Assembly: GCF_000003815.2 (NCBI RefSeq)
Contig: NC_049995.1
Span: 2,495,173 to 2,559,172 of the forward strand
Direction: 5' to 3'
Length of the DNA: 64,000 nt
From: Branchiostoma floridae
Lineage: Eukaryota; Chordata; Leptocardii; Amphioxiformes; Branchiostomatidae
Shown here piece after piece: positions 11,771-22,474 of this stretch. A program made the translations under genes and the position numbers. The notes beneath the pieces were generated by a model that did no database searches, was not told the origin of the DNA, and worked only from the letters and a program-made list of their open reading frames with translations. Position 1 is the stretch's first letter; each line of letters begins with the position of its first letter.

Positions 11771-12110
11771 ATGTAAATCGATAATCAGTACTAACATAAC
11801 TTGACAAGTAATCTTAAACGTAAGGACTATATTCTCGTTTGACTTGTACATTGACCTACTCTTGAATCGGAGGAAGCCCGGCTTTGGGCCCCGTATTCGG
11901 CATGAGGAAAAATAGAACCATAGTTTTGCAGGAAATCGTGAAAAATCTGCAACCAAAACCGCAATTTAAGCATTCTGTCACTTTTTTAGATATTAGATTA
12001 GGTAATTTTGCCCCTTTTGTCTTACAAAAACTCAATGGTATTAAATCGTGATTAAGTTTAATGTTGCTTATACATGGTACCGGGCCATATCCTGAAAGGG
12101 ACAACAAAGC

Positions 12111-12151
12111 CACGTGACGGAGTTTCGCGGGAAATATGATTTCGCGCCAAA
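12111..12151 (+). promoter_or_regulatory. E2F gene promoter: E-box plus two strong E2F sites
   Basis: CACGTG (12111-12116) is followed by palindromic TTTCGCGGGAAA (12123-12134) and TTTCGCGCCAAA (12140-12151), about 265-290 bases before the E2F start codon. Vertebrate E2F1-3 promoters are known to be E2F-autoregulated through such paired sites, so cell-cycle autoregulation is a reasonable inference. Confidence 0.7.
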
Positions 12152-12414
12152 TGGATTTCAAACTGGAGTCGAATGAGACTGAGAGGCGACGCCATAGCTG
12201 AGACTACCTCCCAAGATCTCGTCCCATCCTCCGCTAATCTACCAAATTTTAAGCTTAACTCCAACCCTAAAGTAAGCTGAGAAGTACTACTATCCTACTG
12301 CGTCGAAATTTCCGGCAAATTTTGACAAGAAAGTGGAAAAATAGGCGAGTAAAATACCCCAGGTTTGACAGGTCAGAGTTGACGAGTTGGGACAAAGGGA
12401 CGATTTCCAGCAAC

Positions 12415-12666
12415 ATGCCGAGAGGACCTTCCCCTGGCTCCCGTCGCTCTGTGGCGGCGGCACAGAAAAAGATCTCAGGCTCTCAGTACTTTATTTTATC
12501 GTCTGGTATCACCAGTCCACTCCAGACCGCAGAATATTTCGTCAGCGGGTCCTCGGACGTCAAGGTCCGGGCGACCCCGCAACAAGGTACCGCCCAGCAA
12601 AGCTTCACCACCCCCAGCAATGGCTTCGGCGACAAAGGTCCCAGACCAGCTCTAGGAAGACCTCCG
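12415..12666 (+). CDS. E2F1/2/3: E2F exon 1
   Basis: 84 codons from ATG to the donor GTAAGT, phase 0. It is Ser/Pro/Gln-rich and ends PALGRPP, matching the GRPP before the cyclin-binding motif of vertebrate E2F1. Confidence 0.85.
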
Positions 12667-15600
12667 GTAAGTTTACAATTTGAAATACCCGTGTAGAATT
12701 CTTTATTCCAATTGCATAAGCTTGCATACTTTTTTCTTCTCGAAAATGATTCAGTACTGCGCCTTTTAATTATGACTGCCGGGTTTGCAAATATGGCGGG
12801 AGTGACTTGTGTTCTTTGATACGCCCACAAATCATTTCCTCACAACTGCTTGCATTTTTTGTCCAAATGATACTTTAAAACTGAGAGCTTGTAGGTTGAT
12901 CTGCGAAGGTTTAAATGTACCTAAGAAGTTGTTCAACTGAGAAGTCGATCTAGTTTTATCTTGAGGAATTGGAGAACAATAGACATACCCTCTATGCACT
13001 TTGTACTGTAAAGCTGGGTGGGGCGATTTTTGTGTTGAGGGTAAAGGGGTGTGCTGATTTGAAAATTCATTTTCATACATATAAAAAATGTATTATGGCT
13101 GTGATTTTCAATAGAATTTGTGTAGCTTTGATTCATAGTGCATTTTTAGTGAAGGAATGCCAGCTGTTTTGATAGTAATGATACACATCTGTTTTTTGGA
13201 GAGGATGAGTTTCTGTATGTAGAACAGATTAGTCATGCATTGGTAGATAGCAATCCATCTGTTGCCATAGCAACTAAGGATGCAGCCAGATCATATCACC
13301 TGTGCTGTGAATAAGGCCTCTCACAGAGGTCAGAACACAGGTGTGACAGGAATTCTAGGTAATATGTCAAAGGTAAAGGCCCCGAAATGGAAGACAGTCC
13401 TTGTCTTGACCATTGTTTCGATTTGCATTTGTTACAACGTCCAGGCAGGTTTTGTTTCTTTTTTTTCAGGGCCGTTACCTTTGACATATTACCTGTCGTT
13501 GCACATGCGTTCTGATCTATGAAAATGCTTAGTGAAATGCTTATTCCAAATTCTGTGACATCATTTTTTTTGGCTGTGATTTCTGATCATAATATAGTTA
13601 TGAAAGTATAGTTGAAAAGAAATAATGAACTCAAAACAATTTCAAGCAATCAGCCTTGGTAATGAATTATTTTACATGAAATAAGAAATAAAACGAGCAA
13701 GAAGCTTTTTCCTTGAACAATCCTGGCTGTCAGTGTCAATCAAAATTAGCAGTTCAACTTCAACCAATGAGAGACAAGCTCCATGTCGATCAGATTCTTA
13801 CATGTCCATTTTTGTTCAACATTTCTACAGTTTTTATGTCAGCTTTTTTGTTGTGCATTTTTACTGGAGATGAATCATGCCAGACAATGAAAAATTATCA
13901 GTCCCCCCTAATTAGCAGGTAATTAGCAGGAATGCTGCTAATGAATTCATGGTGTATTCAAGAGAAATGTACATTTGCATAGTGAAGAGAGGGGTGTGAA
14001 AGGGATGATCAAATTTCCTCTCTTGATCCTTTTGTTGTTGTTTTATTTCAACTTGATGCATTTGAGCATGACAACAAGAACAGGATGTAGGTGTTGGTGT
14101 TAATCTCCAAGCAGATCCTACAATGGCATAAAATAGTACCAAACTGGCCAAGGAGTGTACTGTAGTCAGCCAAGAGGTGTCCATTTGCCATTTGCGGTAG
14201 CGAAACACACTTCTAAGCCGGCTTCACTCCTCTGGTAGCTTTTGATACTATCTTATGCTACCGTAGGATCTGCTTGGAGATTAGTTGGTGTAGCATTTTG
14301 GGGGCGATAACATCACCCTTCTGTAATAAAGACTAGTTACAGCTTCGTGTAACTTGATGTAAAGGGGAGGGGGGGGGGCATGTAAAAGATAAGAACATCA
14401 GTCGTTGTGTGCAGGGTTCTAGCTAGTGCATTTTAGCGTAGTGGGCCACTATGCTAAAATTTGTGATCCCTACGCTAAAATAAGGGCCACTACGCTAATT
14501 TTTAACTAGTGTTATGGTGCTTTGCTGTCATTTGCTTGTTCAACAATGACTAATCAATGTCTGAACAATGAAAAATGATGATATGCCACTCAAAACTGAC
14601 TCCAAAATCCTAACTTTTAACTCTACATCTTCAAATCTCACTGTGGAAGGACCAAGACCTTCTACACCAATCTCCTGATTGGTCACTTCGCTACCATGCC
14701 ATTCCCACTACACTAAAATAGAATCCTGGCTAGAACCCTGTGGTTCACAGTTTTCAACATTGACTATGGCAAAGTCCCGTCCATGACAAACTTCTTTCCA
14801 CAGCAAACTCCCTTTCCCTGTAATAGAAAGCCTCACAGTAAATCAGATAGTATGTGTTTGTGAGTCAATGTTTGAAATCGCAACCCCCACCCCCTGGAAT
14901 AAAAGCAAGCCCCTGCAAAAGATTGGTCCCAAGTGGATCCACTGAGTCCACAATATAAGGTGGATCTAGATTGGACCCCTCCCCCTCAGAGCTGGATTTT
15001 GTCAGTTCATACCAAGATTTGTGAATCTGGATCAAACCTGTGCCTAGGTGAATCCATTTTGACAAATCCTGGTATGAACATGGTCAAACTCTCAATGAGT
15101 AGATCTTTCTACAAGAGAATTGTTTGCAAATCACTCACTATGTTTATCTTTCTTCTGTTTTATCCACCAGGCTAAGAGAAAGCTGGAGTTAGATGGAGGT
15201 ATCCTGGACGACACTTTCAAGTCTCCTACTAAGAGTACCAAGAAGAGAGGCAGTCCAAAAGGTGTGCTTGGTCGTGTATTTGTTTTGCCTGTTTATTACT
15301 AGTAGTATGTCTTCTATAGGCAGACGAGTATTTTCTAATGAGAAAAATGTGATTTGAACAGGAAAAGGAGATAGCAAATATTTATGGATAAGTTTTTTCA
15401 GCCCCAAAATTGTTAAAGAGGAATTTGATGTGCTTAGGGAGTCTTAGTAAGTCTTTAGCAAGTCAACTAACTTGCAGCAGCATATGATATTGTGTTATGT
15501 TGTCTTCCTTTCTGTTGACCTATGACCTCAATGAAACCTGCTGGCCAAAAATTGGTAACCTTTGACCTTTCAGCCAAGTCACCCCTGGAGAAGACGAGAT

Positions 15601-18600
15601 ACGACACATCGCTGGGTCTCCTGACCAAGAAGTTTGTCGGCCTCCTTGGGAGTTCTCCCGACGGCATCGTAGACTTGAACCAGGCAGCTGAGGTGGGTGT
15701 CTTTTAGGTCACAGAACACTGTAAATGAAATCAAGCTTCAGGTGACAAGGACCAAGATTTCTGGCCGGAACACTCATAACAAACAGTTACCAATAGATGC
15801 AAAAACTCTCCCCTCCCCTCGGACGCTCCCATGCACAGAGATTCTTCTGTGCATGGCAGTGAGGCTGCAACTGGTGAAATGTAGAAGAATGCGTCAGTTT
15901 AGGGCTTATAAGTTGGATTATGATTGTTTGGTATGAATTTGTGAGTGAATACTGTTACCACCTGATTCTGTGCATCTGCTGTAGTTAACATGACCTCCGC
16001 TGAACATCATTTGATAGTGGGTTTTGAAAGAGAACAGGCAGACAAACTTTATCTAAGGTATTTGTAGTATTGCTTAAACTTACTGGTACAGTTACGACTA
16101 ACCATAACTTGAAATCCGTCTGTCCAGGTATTAAATGTACAGAAGAGAAGAATTTATGACATCACAAATGTGCTGGAAGGCATCAACCTGATAAAGAAGA
16201 AGTCGAAGAACCATATAGAATGGAGGTAAGTCGATCAGTTTAAGACATGTAGGGTCAAATAGCCAAGTGATTCGGATAGTGGACACAAGACTTAGCCGGT
16301 ATTCCAAACAGAAAAGAAACTCCAAGAGCTAAGGAAGCTTGCAGGATGCAAAGCACAGTGGGAAAAGGTGAAGAAAAACTGAATGCAGCCACAGAACTTT
16401 AAAAAAACTGTGATGCAGAACACGGTGACTGATGATGATTCCAACCAGACTAACTGTAGGTTAACTGTACGCAAAAGTTGTGTGGAGATAGTTGTCAGAC
16501 TCAGCATACTGAGAGTAGAAAGTTTTTGTAATTTCCTGACGGATTTGCTGTGTTGGTCTCCCACAGAGGTTCTCCCATCACACCCAATGGCCCTGCAAGA
16601 GTGGCCACACCTGCGGTCATGGACTTACACTCAGGTGAGACCCTAACATCACTTTGGTCATTTGTGAACATTTATTTAGCTTTGTTTCATAGTTTTCTAT
16701 CAGAAAAGTTTTATCTTTTTGAGGTACATTATTTTTCAAGGCCAAGTCAAAGTGATTGAACTGTATGAAGATTGTAAACTAATCTCCAAGCAAATCATAT
16801 GGTAGCATAAGATAGTATCAAAAGCTGGGAGTGTGTTTGGCTACTTGGCAAATGTATACCTCTTGGCTGACTACACTCCTTGGTCAGTTTGGTACTATCT
16901 TATGCCATCGTAGGATCTGCTTGGAGATTGTGAACATGTTTCTAGCATCTGAATAACTACAGCAAAACTACTATCTCAGTATCGAACAAAACTCAATCCA
17001 TTTTTTCCCCTTTCCAGACCTTGCCGATCTAGAAGCCAAGGAGAATCTGTTGGATGAGCTTATACGACACTCGAGCACCCAGCTCAAACATCTTACAGAG
17101 GACTCAGAGAATAAGAAATATCCTTTTCAACATGGTGAACATTACTGTAAATGCAGAAATGTTCACGGTGGTTTTATGATAGCGGTTTTCGCGGTGACCA
17201 CTTCACCGCGAACATAATACCACCGCGAACATATTTTCATCATATATATAATGATCTTTATTTGCATGTTCCTGCCCATGTGGGCTAAATGCAGCAAATC
17301 CCATAATGGGATACTAATTATAAAGACTAAGTACTATAACATGTAGTATTACAATTGAATAAACAATACATCTGCAACTAAGCTATCACTATATCTAACG
17401 TTTACATGACTCTTCCCTTTTCTTAAAACATCAGCTCACAGAGTTTGTGTTGTACAAAGTTGTCTGGTTGTCATTATATGTACAAACAGGTTGTCGTTGG
17501 TCAACTCTTTACATCATATAATGGTGCTACTGCGAACTTAAAAACCACCGCAAACACTCCACTTTCCCGCTACCGTGAAAGTAAACTCCCACAGACTTAA
17601 ATTATAGTATATCACAGTGAGCTGTAGAGAGAGATATGGAATTGCTTTGTTTTTAAACTTTATAAAACTGTTGTACCCTCCTACAGTGATTACCCAGTAA
17701 GTAAAGATCTGATACTCTGTGAGGATCTTATATGCATGAGTAGGAGGGTAAAATAGCTGCTGCAGGGGGTAAAAATGCTTTTTTTTCCCCAAAAAACCTA
17801 TGACAAAACTTGCCCCCAAAATTAGAGGTTGCATGAGAGCGCATCACTCTGTTCTCTTCTTCACCAAAAAAATGACAATACCATTTGATTTTGTTACCTC
17901 ACACACCAGGTTTTGTATTCAACAGTACAAGCTGCATATCCAGACAGATTTATTTGATCCACTCATACCAAGAAGGACCCCTACTCTTTTCGATAAGTGT
18001 GGTGGCTTCTTTATCATGCTGGAGGTGTGGCTCTCCCCAAACACAGGGAAACAGTAACTGACTTGAATGATATTACTCTTAACTCCGCTGTACGCATGCG
18101 TACGTAACGTACCAAGACATCCTATGTGTCTATGTTGGGAAACTTTTGACATTGTTGAACTCAGGCATTTGTGCTCAAGGAACCTGGTCTTAAGTGATCT
18201 GTCTCATTGAGGTTTCTTTCTTTACAAGGCCCTCTGAAGTTCTGACCTTGTCACTTTATATGTTAAAGGACACCACACTAATGTTCCCTAGGAGTAATTG
18301 ATTTGAATGATATTACCCTTAACTCCTCTGCACGCATGCGTACGTTACGTACCAGGACATCCGCAGTATCAAGACCTTCGAGGAGCAGACGGTCATCGCT
18401 ATCAAGGCTCCACCAGAGACAAGACTGGAGGTCCCGGACCCTAGAGAGGTGATTTGTTAATGTTCACTTTAGGCAGGGCTCCAAATACCACCTGCATATG
18501 CAGGCTAGTGCAGGTAAAATTGGAACTGTGCAGGTATTTCTGGTGTCGACCTGAACCTAACCTGCACTGGTCCATGTACTGGATCTTATATACATGTCCT

Positions 18601-21600
18601 ATGATGTATCTGTTTGTTTTTCTGGACAGGTCCAAAAAGAGCGAAATAAACTACCTTTACTTAGGCTTTAGCCATCCCTAAACAATGAGTTATTCTCAAA
18701 GTTTCTTTGTTTGTTTGAAACTTCATTTCTTCCTAAGAACCTCAAATTGGCCGCTTGTCATTTAGGACATGAGGGACCTAAGGGTAAAATGAAATATAGC
18801 AAAATTACAGATTACATTGAGTCCTACTAAATCTATCAACATATATTATTACTGTAAGGTTCCCTGTACAGAAGCAGACCATTTGCAGACAAGCTCATGG
18901 ATATTTATAGCTTGCAGTGTTTTTGCTATTCAGACAAATTTGTAGGCTTGTAGGCTCTCAAAATATTTCTACATCAGGTTTTTTTTCAGTTTATGCATAA
19001 TAATCTTTAGGTACAGTCAAACCTGCCCGAGCGACCACCTCTTCTCAGCGACCACCTGGCCATTTCGACCGCTTTTTCTCGGTCCCGATTTATTTTCCCA
19101 TTGACGTAAGCCAGGGTTCTCCCCAGAGAGTGGAATAAGGGAGGCCCTCCACTATACTCTCAGCCAGCTCCACTATACTATTTTGCAAATTTAGTGTGTT
19201 TCTTCCCTATTTTCTTTGTTAGTTTTGCTAAGATTAATGACAATTCACAGATTTTTATACCAAGTGGCATCACTTTTCCAGTAAGCATTGTCTGCAAAAA
19301 CTTGTGAATGGGCAATGATCAAAACAATAGTTTTGCCACTTCACAACAAAGGAATAACAACAGTATATTATACCTGTAGTATTTGACACCCTCTGTCATT
19401 GCAAAATGAACCCATTTTCATGAAAGTGCAGCGCGTTGGTGCAGGTTATTTTTGCCAGCCCCTCCACTATACTTAACAATTCTGGGGAGAACCCTGCGTA
19501 AGCATTAAGCGATCTTTTCTCAACGACCACCTGGCCACCGCGACCGGCCCAAATTGGGACCCATAACGACCGCATCATTTTCAAAATTGAGGTTTTCATT
19601 GATTTTTTATGATAACTAGCGCGATTTTGTGCGGAAATCGGCCAGTTTGCGTCGGATTATGGGGTTAAATTTACAGTTTACAGTGTGCGTGTTGTATTTG
19701 AGATTAAAGACCTCGCTTCTTTGCGTGCGTGCAGTGTGCTTGCTATTTGCCATTAAGCACAACGGAAACCATTTATACTTTGTATCGGGCATGTTTTGAG
19801 TCGATACTCTTCTCAGCGACCACCTGTCCAAATCGACCGCTTTTTTCCGGTCCCCCGGGTGGTCGTCTTGGGCAGGTTTGACTGTAACAGTTTGGAAGTT
19901 GAACTCTTGGCTGTTGAGAATGAATTGTGTATTGAAAGCACTTCTGTGGCGGCTTTCGCTTACCTTGAACTGAAAAGAAAAATTTATAGCTCAGTCGCAA
20001 ACAAAGTCCTTGTGGACTAATTTCGCTCAATATTTCAATTATATTCAGACTTACAGTAACAAATGATTTAGACTTGTACTAAGATGTAGTAACAAATAAC
20101 TTGCTGTTCAGTACATTTAAATGTGTTTGATTAATAACAAATTTATATTGCAGAAAATTCAAATATAGTTGAATTATAATAATAAATATAAAAAAAATAA
20201 AGAGAAGAATGATCAGAAATAACTAACAAATGATAATTTGTTCACAGAGCATTCAGATCTGGTTGAAGAGCAGCAAAGGTCCCATCGAGGTGTACCTGTG
20301 TCCTGAGGAACAGAACACAGAGGATGCTGGGAGTTCTTCCTCCGACGCGGCCAGCTCGGAGGGCTGCAGCTCTACCAGCGGTTCCCCTTGTAGCGTAAAA
20401 GGTAGCGAACTCAAAACCAACGTCATGCATTGTAGCAAGGCTAGTGTGATGGCTGAGGGGGGTAGTAGTAGCGATTGTCGTAAGTTTTGCTGGATGGGGG
20501 TAGGTGGTCAGTACCTGTATTGTAACGGTGGGAGTAGAAAGTGTAGTGGATGTGATCCCGACAAACCTGATGTAATGGCTATGAATAATGTACCAAAGGT
20601 TCATGGTTCGAACCCGCAAATCAAACAGGAAGGGCTGGGAAGTGAGGGTGTCGTTCCAACAACACCTTTCTTGATGTACGATTGTCAAGAGTTGGTGCAA
20701 CCGTGGGAGGGGGGCACGAGCGCTTTAGCTGCAATCTTTGACGGAAATATTGACTCGGCTCCGTCATTCGAGGGAGAAAACGGGGGGAATGTTGGTGAAA
20801 CTTCTGCAAGCAAATCTGTTCATAGTGAGGTTGAAGCACCTGTGGTCCTGGAAGGGTTTGAAGTGGAGGAATTTCCTGATTTTGAGTTCATCCGTGCATT
20901 TATCCACGGCACAGAAAATCCACATGCAGACCCCAACATTGTTGAAAACGGATTCCATTGAAAATATTTTTGGTTAGTGAAAATGAAAGATTGACACAAA
21001 AAAATTGTATAACAGAAAAGCAGACCAGTTTGAAAGATATGTTTGAGATCAGAAGTTGATGCAAAAAGTTGGAAATGTTGATATTGCAAAGAAGTACATT
21101 CTAAGATTCAAAGTGTTGATGCTTTCTTATTATCTATTCAAGAATCGATGTCTCAGAAATATCTGAATTGGTTAAGAAAGGAAAATCATATTAAGAAAGA
21201 TATTGGCTAAGAAAGGAATATTATTTATGAATCATGTTCTAGAGATGACTGTTCATTTGTATGACTTCCACATACAGAACTTCTATGTTGAATATTTTTT
21301 GTAACATGCCAAGCTGAAATGAAAATAAATTCTTGCCATTGCGAAGATCTGAGTTTGAAGAAAATTTACAACAAGCTAGACACATTGACGGTCACATTGC
21401 AATTAACAATGTCTAAACAATGTTTAGACAAATATGCTGAAGAAATTCCTTGTTATAACTATAACAGAACAAAGTGCAGGTCTTTTGAAAATTCTTCATG
21501 ATAAACTTGATATAACAGTGGTAGAAACTGAAACATTGGATGATAAAATCAGTTGTCAACAATAAGTTATTTAGAAGGTGTTCCTATGTAACTTTTCATG

Positions 21601-22474
21601 ATAGCAAAATAGGTAAGTGTTGTCTAAAAAATTAATCTAATTATGATAATTAGCATACCAGGTGGTAATCAGAAGGGTTGATTTGATTGGTCAATTTTGA
21701 TCAACTTGTTTTTGATTGGTTGAATGTGATTCAGTTCAATCCTGCATTAAAGGTGATTAAAGGTTGTCCAAATGCTGTGATGCTGTTAGTTCGATTCCGG
21801 CTGTGTCGCTCACCCGACATGCACGCTGCCGGAAAAGGTTGCAGTCTTTAGGACGGGATGTTAAGCCGTGGTCCACTGTTCAATGTGCTTGTCGGAAAGA
21901 GCTAGGGCAATTTTTCCAGTACAATGAACCTGTAAATATTGTACATAGTGTCGTGTCAGTGGAACATACTGTAAATGTATTTAAGTTTGTGGAGATTTAA
22001 TTTCGCGGTAGCGGGAAAAAGGGCTTTTCGCGTTGGTTTTAAGTTTGCGAGAGCACCATGCACTGTGGTCTCTTAATGCCATGAAAAAATGTTCGCGATG
22101 GTTTTAATTTCGCGGTGAAGTGGTCACCGCAAAAACTGAATAATAAACCACTGCAAACATTTCTGCATTTACTCTTATTATTTAGCTCTTAATTGTGCTA
22201 AAACTGGATGTGACATGATGATTGACAGCTGTCTGTTCCATCCACAGGTGACCCCAGGCTGGAGTCGGCACTGGTTGAGAACGAGGAAATCGACCCCTCG
22301 CAGGAAATGGCGCGGAGCCTCCTCCCACAGACCGAAGACCAGGACCAGGAGATCCAAGACTTCGTCGCTCTCTCCCCTCCACTCATGGAGGACGACTATC
22401 TCTTCAGCCTCTCGCCCGGCGAAGGAATCTCGGATTTGTTCGACGCGTACGATCTTTTCAGCGACGACAATTAG
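12415..22474 (+). CDS. E2F1/2/3: E2F1/2/3-type transcription factor (complete, 9 coding exons)
   Basis: Cell-cycle transcription factor that binds DNA with a DP partner and is repressed by Rb-family pocket proteins. Exons: 12415-12666, 15171-15261, 15574-15692, 16128-16225, 16567-16634, 17018-17117, 18334-18448, 20248-20479, 22248-22474. They total 1302 bases, or 433 aa plus stop, close to human E2F1 length. Order of parts: an unconserved N-terminus; a cyclin A-type RxL motif (AKRKLEL) across the exon 1-2 joint; a winged-helix DNA-binding domain ([14 protein letters not shown] to [12 protein letters not shown] to [10 protein letters not shown]); a leucine-rich dimerisation helix in exon 6; a marked box ([17 protein letters not shown] to [11 protein letters not shown]); and a C-terminal acidic Rb-binding motif, [15 protein letters not shown] chose ATG 12415 because the upstream open frame has no ATG. 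It is a single gene standing for three vertebrate paralogues, so I do not name one. The exon 8 donor (GTAAGT at 20480) is the least certain joint. Confidence 0.9.
13357..13494. mobile_element. 138-bp hairpin MITE
   Basis: The ends AGGTAATATGTCAAAGGTAA and TTACCTTTGACATATTACCT are perfect inverted repeats around a ~90-base spacer. It is non-coding. Confidence 0.8.
14101..14283. mobile_element. MITE, TAATCTCCAAGCAG family, copy 1
   Basis: The ends TAATCTCCAAGCAGATCCTA and TAGGATCTGCTTGGAGATTA are perfect inverted repeats. The whole ~183 bases are partly palindromic. Related copies lie at 16780-16930 and 32867-33058. Confidence 0.85.
14412..14740. mobile_element. CAGGGTTCTAG...CTAGAACCCTG element (hAT-like)
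   Basis: The ends CAGGGTTCTAGCTAG and CTGGCTAGAACCCTG are inverted. The interior contains several TACGCTAAAAT repeats. It shares its ends with 19112-19496, 55149-55489 and 57465-57683, two of which show exact target duplications. Confidence 0.65.
15171..15261 (+). CDS. E2F1/2/3: E2F exon 2 (cyclin-binding motif, basic linker)
   Basis: Follows the acceptor TATCCACCAG. It reads [20 protein letters not shown] then [10 protein letters not shown], with the last base carried to exon 3. The donor is GTGTGC. Confidence 0.85.
15574..15692 (+). CDS. E2F1/2/3: E2F exon 3 (DNA-binding domain, N half)
   Basis: Acceptor CTTTCAG, donor GTGGGT. It reads [20 protein letters not shown] and ends VDLNQAAE, the first helices of the winged-helix domain. 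Confidence 0.92.
16128..16225 (+). CDS. E2F1/2/3: E2F exon 4 (DNA-binding domain, recognition helix)
   Basis: Acceptor CTGTCCAG, donor GTAAGT. It reads [20 protein letters not shown] and ends [10 protein letters not shown]. The RRIYD DNA-contact motif is intact. Confidence 0.93.
16567..16634 (+). CDS. E2F1/2/3: E2F exon 5
   Basis: Acceptor CTCCCACAG, donor GTGAGA. It encodes [20 protein letters not shown] then HS, the linker between the DNA-binding domain and the dimerisation helix. Phases fit exons 4 and 6. Confidence 0.85.
16780..16930. mobile_element. MITE, TAATCTCCAAGCAG family, copy 2
   Basis: A shorter, more diverged copy with ends TAATCTCCAAGCAAATC and GATCTGCTTGGAGATTG, in E2F intron 5. 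Confidence 0.75.
17018..17117 (+). CDS. E2F1/2/3: E2F exon 6 (dimerisation helix)
   Basis: Acceptor CTTTCCAG. It reads [20 protein letters not shown] then [12 protein letters not shown], a heptad-like helix. It ends AAGAA before a U12-type ATATCCTTTT donor. Confidence 0.88.
17146..17590. mobile_element. CGCGG hairpin MITE with inserted LINE-tail-like fragment
   Basis: GTAAATGCAGAAATGTTC and GCGGTGAC...CACCGCG inverted tracts match the elements at 21966-22176 and 25553-25715. The middle (~17236-17516) is unrelated AT-rich sequence resembling the 3' tail of a retrotransposon. It lies inside the U12 intron. Confidence 0.6.
18053..18122 (+). repeat. Duplicate of the E2F U12 acceptor and exon 7 5' edge
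   Basis: These bases repeat 18293-18362 at a 240-base offset, including the branch-point-like CTCTTAACT, a terminal AC, and codons for HAYVTYQDI. The frame then diverges from exon 7 and soon stops. It is a partial exon duplication offering a decoy U12 3' splice site. Confidence 0.8.
18334..18448 (+). CDS. E2F1/2/3: E2F exon 7 (marked box, first half)
   Basis: Reads [20 protein letters not shown] to [14 protein letters not shown], then donor GTGATT. It is entered through the AC acceptor of the U12 intron. Confidence 0.9.
19012..19887. mobile_element. Inverted-repeat DNA transposon (TACAGTCAAACCTGCCC ends)
   Basis: The ends TACAGTCAAACCTGCCC and GGGCAGGTTTGACTGTA are perfect inverted repeats, possibly with a TA target duplication. 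The interior repeats GCGACCACCTG tracts. There is no transposase ORF. A second element is inserted at 19112. Confidence 0.8.
19112..19496. mobile_element. Nested hAT-like element with target-site duplication
   Basis: The ends CAGGGTTCTCCCCAGA and TCTGGGGAGAACCCTG are inverted. The host sequence CGTAAGC is present on both sides (19105-19111 and 19497-19503). It is non-autonomous. Confidence 0.82.
20248..20479 (+). CDS. E2F1/2/3: E2F exon 8 (marked box end, Ser-rich linker)
   Basis: Acceptor TTGTTCACAG. It reads [20 protein letters not shown] then an acidic/serine-rich stretch. The GTAAGT donor at 20480 has exactly the phase needed by exon 9 (CGT Arg split). The frame stays open past the donor to 20961, so a retained-intron form is possible. 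Confidence 0.75.
20480..20961 (+). other. Open frame continuing E2F exon 8 (possible retained-intron C-terminus)
   Basis: The E2F frame stays open for 160 codons beyond the GTAAGT donor, ending TGA at 20961 after an acidic/aromatic tail ([15 protein letters not shown]). AATAAA at 21324-21329 could end such a transcript. This form would keep the DNA-binding and marked-box domains but lack the Rb-binding motif. It is inference from an open frame only. Confidence 0.35.
21324..21329 (+). terminator. Candidate poly(A) signal (AATAAA) in E2F intron 8
   Basis: Canonical hexamer ~365 bases after the TGA of the extended exon 8 frame. It would serve a short alternative transcript if one exists. Confidence 0.3.
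21745..21930 (+). mobile_element. SINE-like repeat with tRNA-type B box
   Basis: TTAGTTCGATTCCGGC resembles an RNA polymerase III B box. The downstream GGACGGGATGTTAAGCCGTG to GTGCTTGTCGGAAAGAGCT is repeated in related form near 55565-55650. No complete A box was identified. Confidence 0.4.
21966..22176. mobile_element. CGCGG hairpin MITE
   Basis: The ends ACTGTAAATG... and ...AACATTTCTGCATTTAC are inverted. The interior has TTTCGCGGTAGCGGG and GCGGTGAAGTGGTCACCGC. It is non-coding and sits in E2F intron 8 just before exon 9. Confidence 0.7.
22248..22474 (+). CDS. E2F1/2/3: E2F exon 9 (acidic, Rb-binding C-terminus)
   Basis: Acceptor CCATCCACAG. It reads [20 protein letters not shown] to [20 protein letters not shown] to AYDLFSDDN, stop TAG at 22472-22474. 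The GEGISDLFD core is the pocket-protein-binding motif known from vertebrate E2F1-3. Confidence 0.9.

Larger units (their letters stand above)
12667..15170 (+). other. E2F intron 1
   Basis: No coding exon was recognised. It contains the inverted-repeat elements at 13357-13494, 14101-14283 and 14412-14740 and is otherwise AT-rich. Confidence 0.6.
17118..18333 (+). other. U12-type AT-AC intron of E2F
   Basis: The intron begins ATATCCTTTT, the minor-spliceosome donor consensus. It ends with a branch-point-like CCCTTAACT about a dozen bases before terminal AC (18332-18333). No GT/AG pair gives the expected join here, whereas AT/AC joins NKKHAYVTYQ exactly in phase. E2F genes are known to carry U12 introns. 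Confidence 0.85.
18449..20247 (+). other. E2F intron 7
   Basis: No exon was recognised. About half is the nested transposon pair at 19012-19887. Confidence 0.6.

Noticed and set aside
9559-11956. Many 60-100-codon frames with shared strings on both strands
   Set aside because: They arise because the 535-bp unit occurs four times. Frames differ between units and have no start context, domain or codon signal.
12322-12414. Upstream extension of the E2F first exon
   Set aside because: The frame is open but begins at TTG. The first ATG is at 12415.
20242-20700. 152-codon minus-strand frame opposite E2F exon 8
   Set aside because: It is antisense to a well-supported exon and has no domain or splice support.
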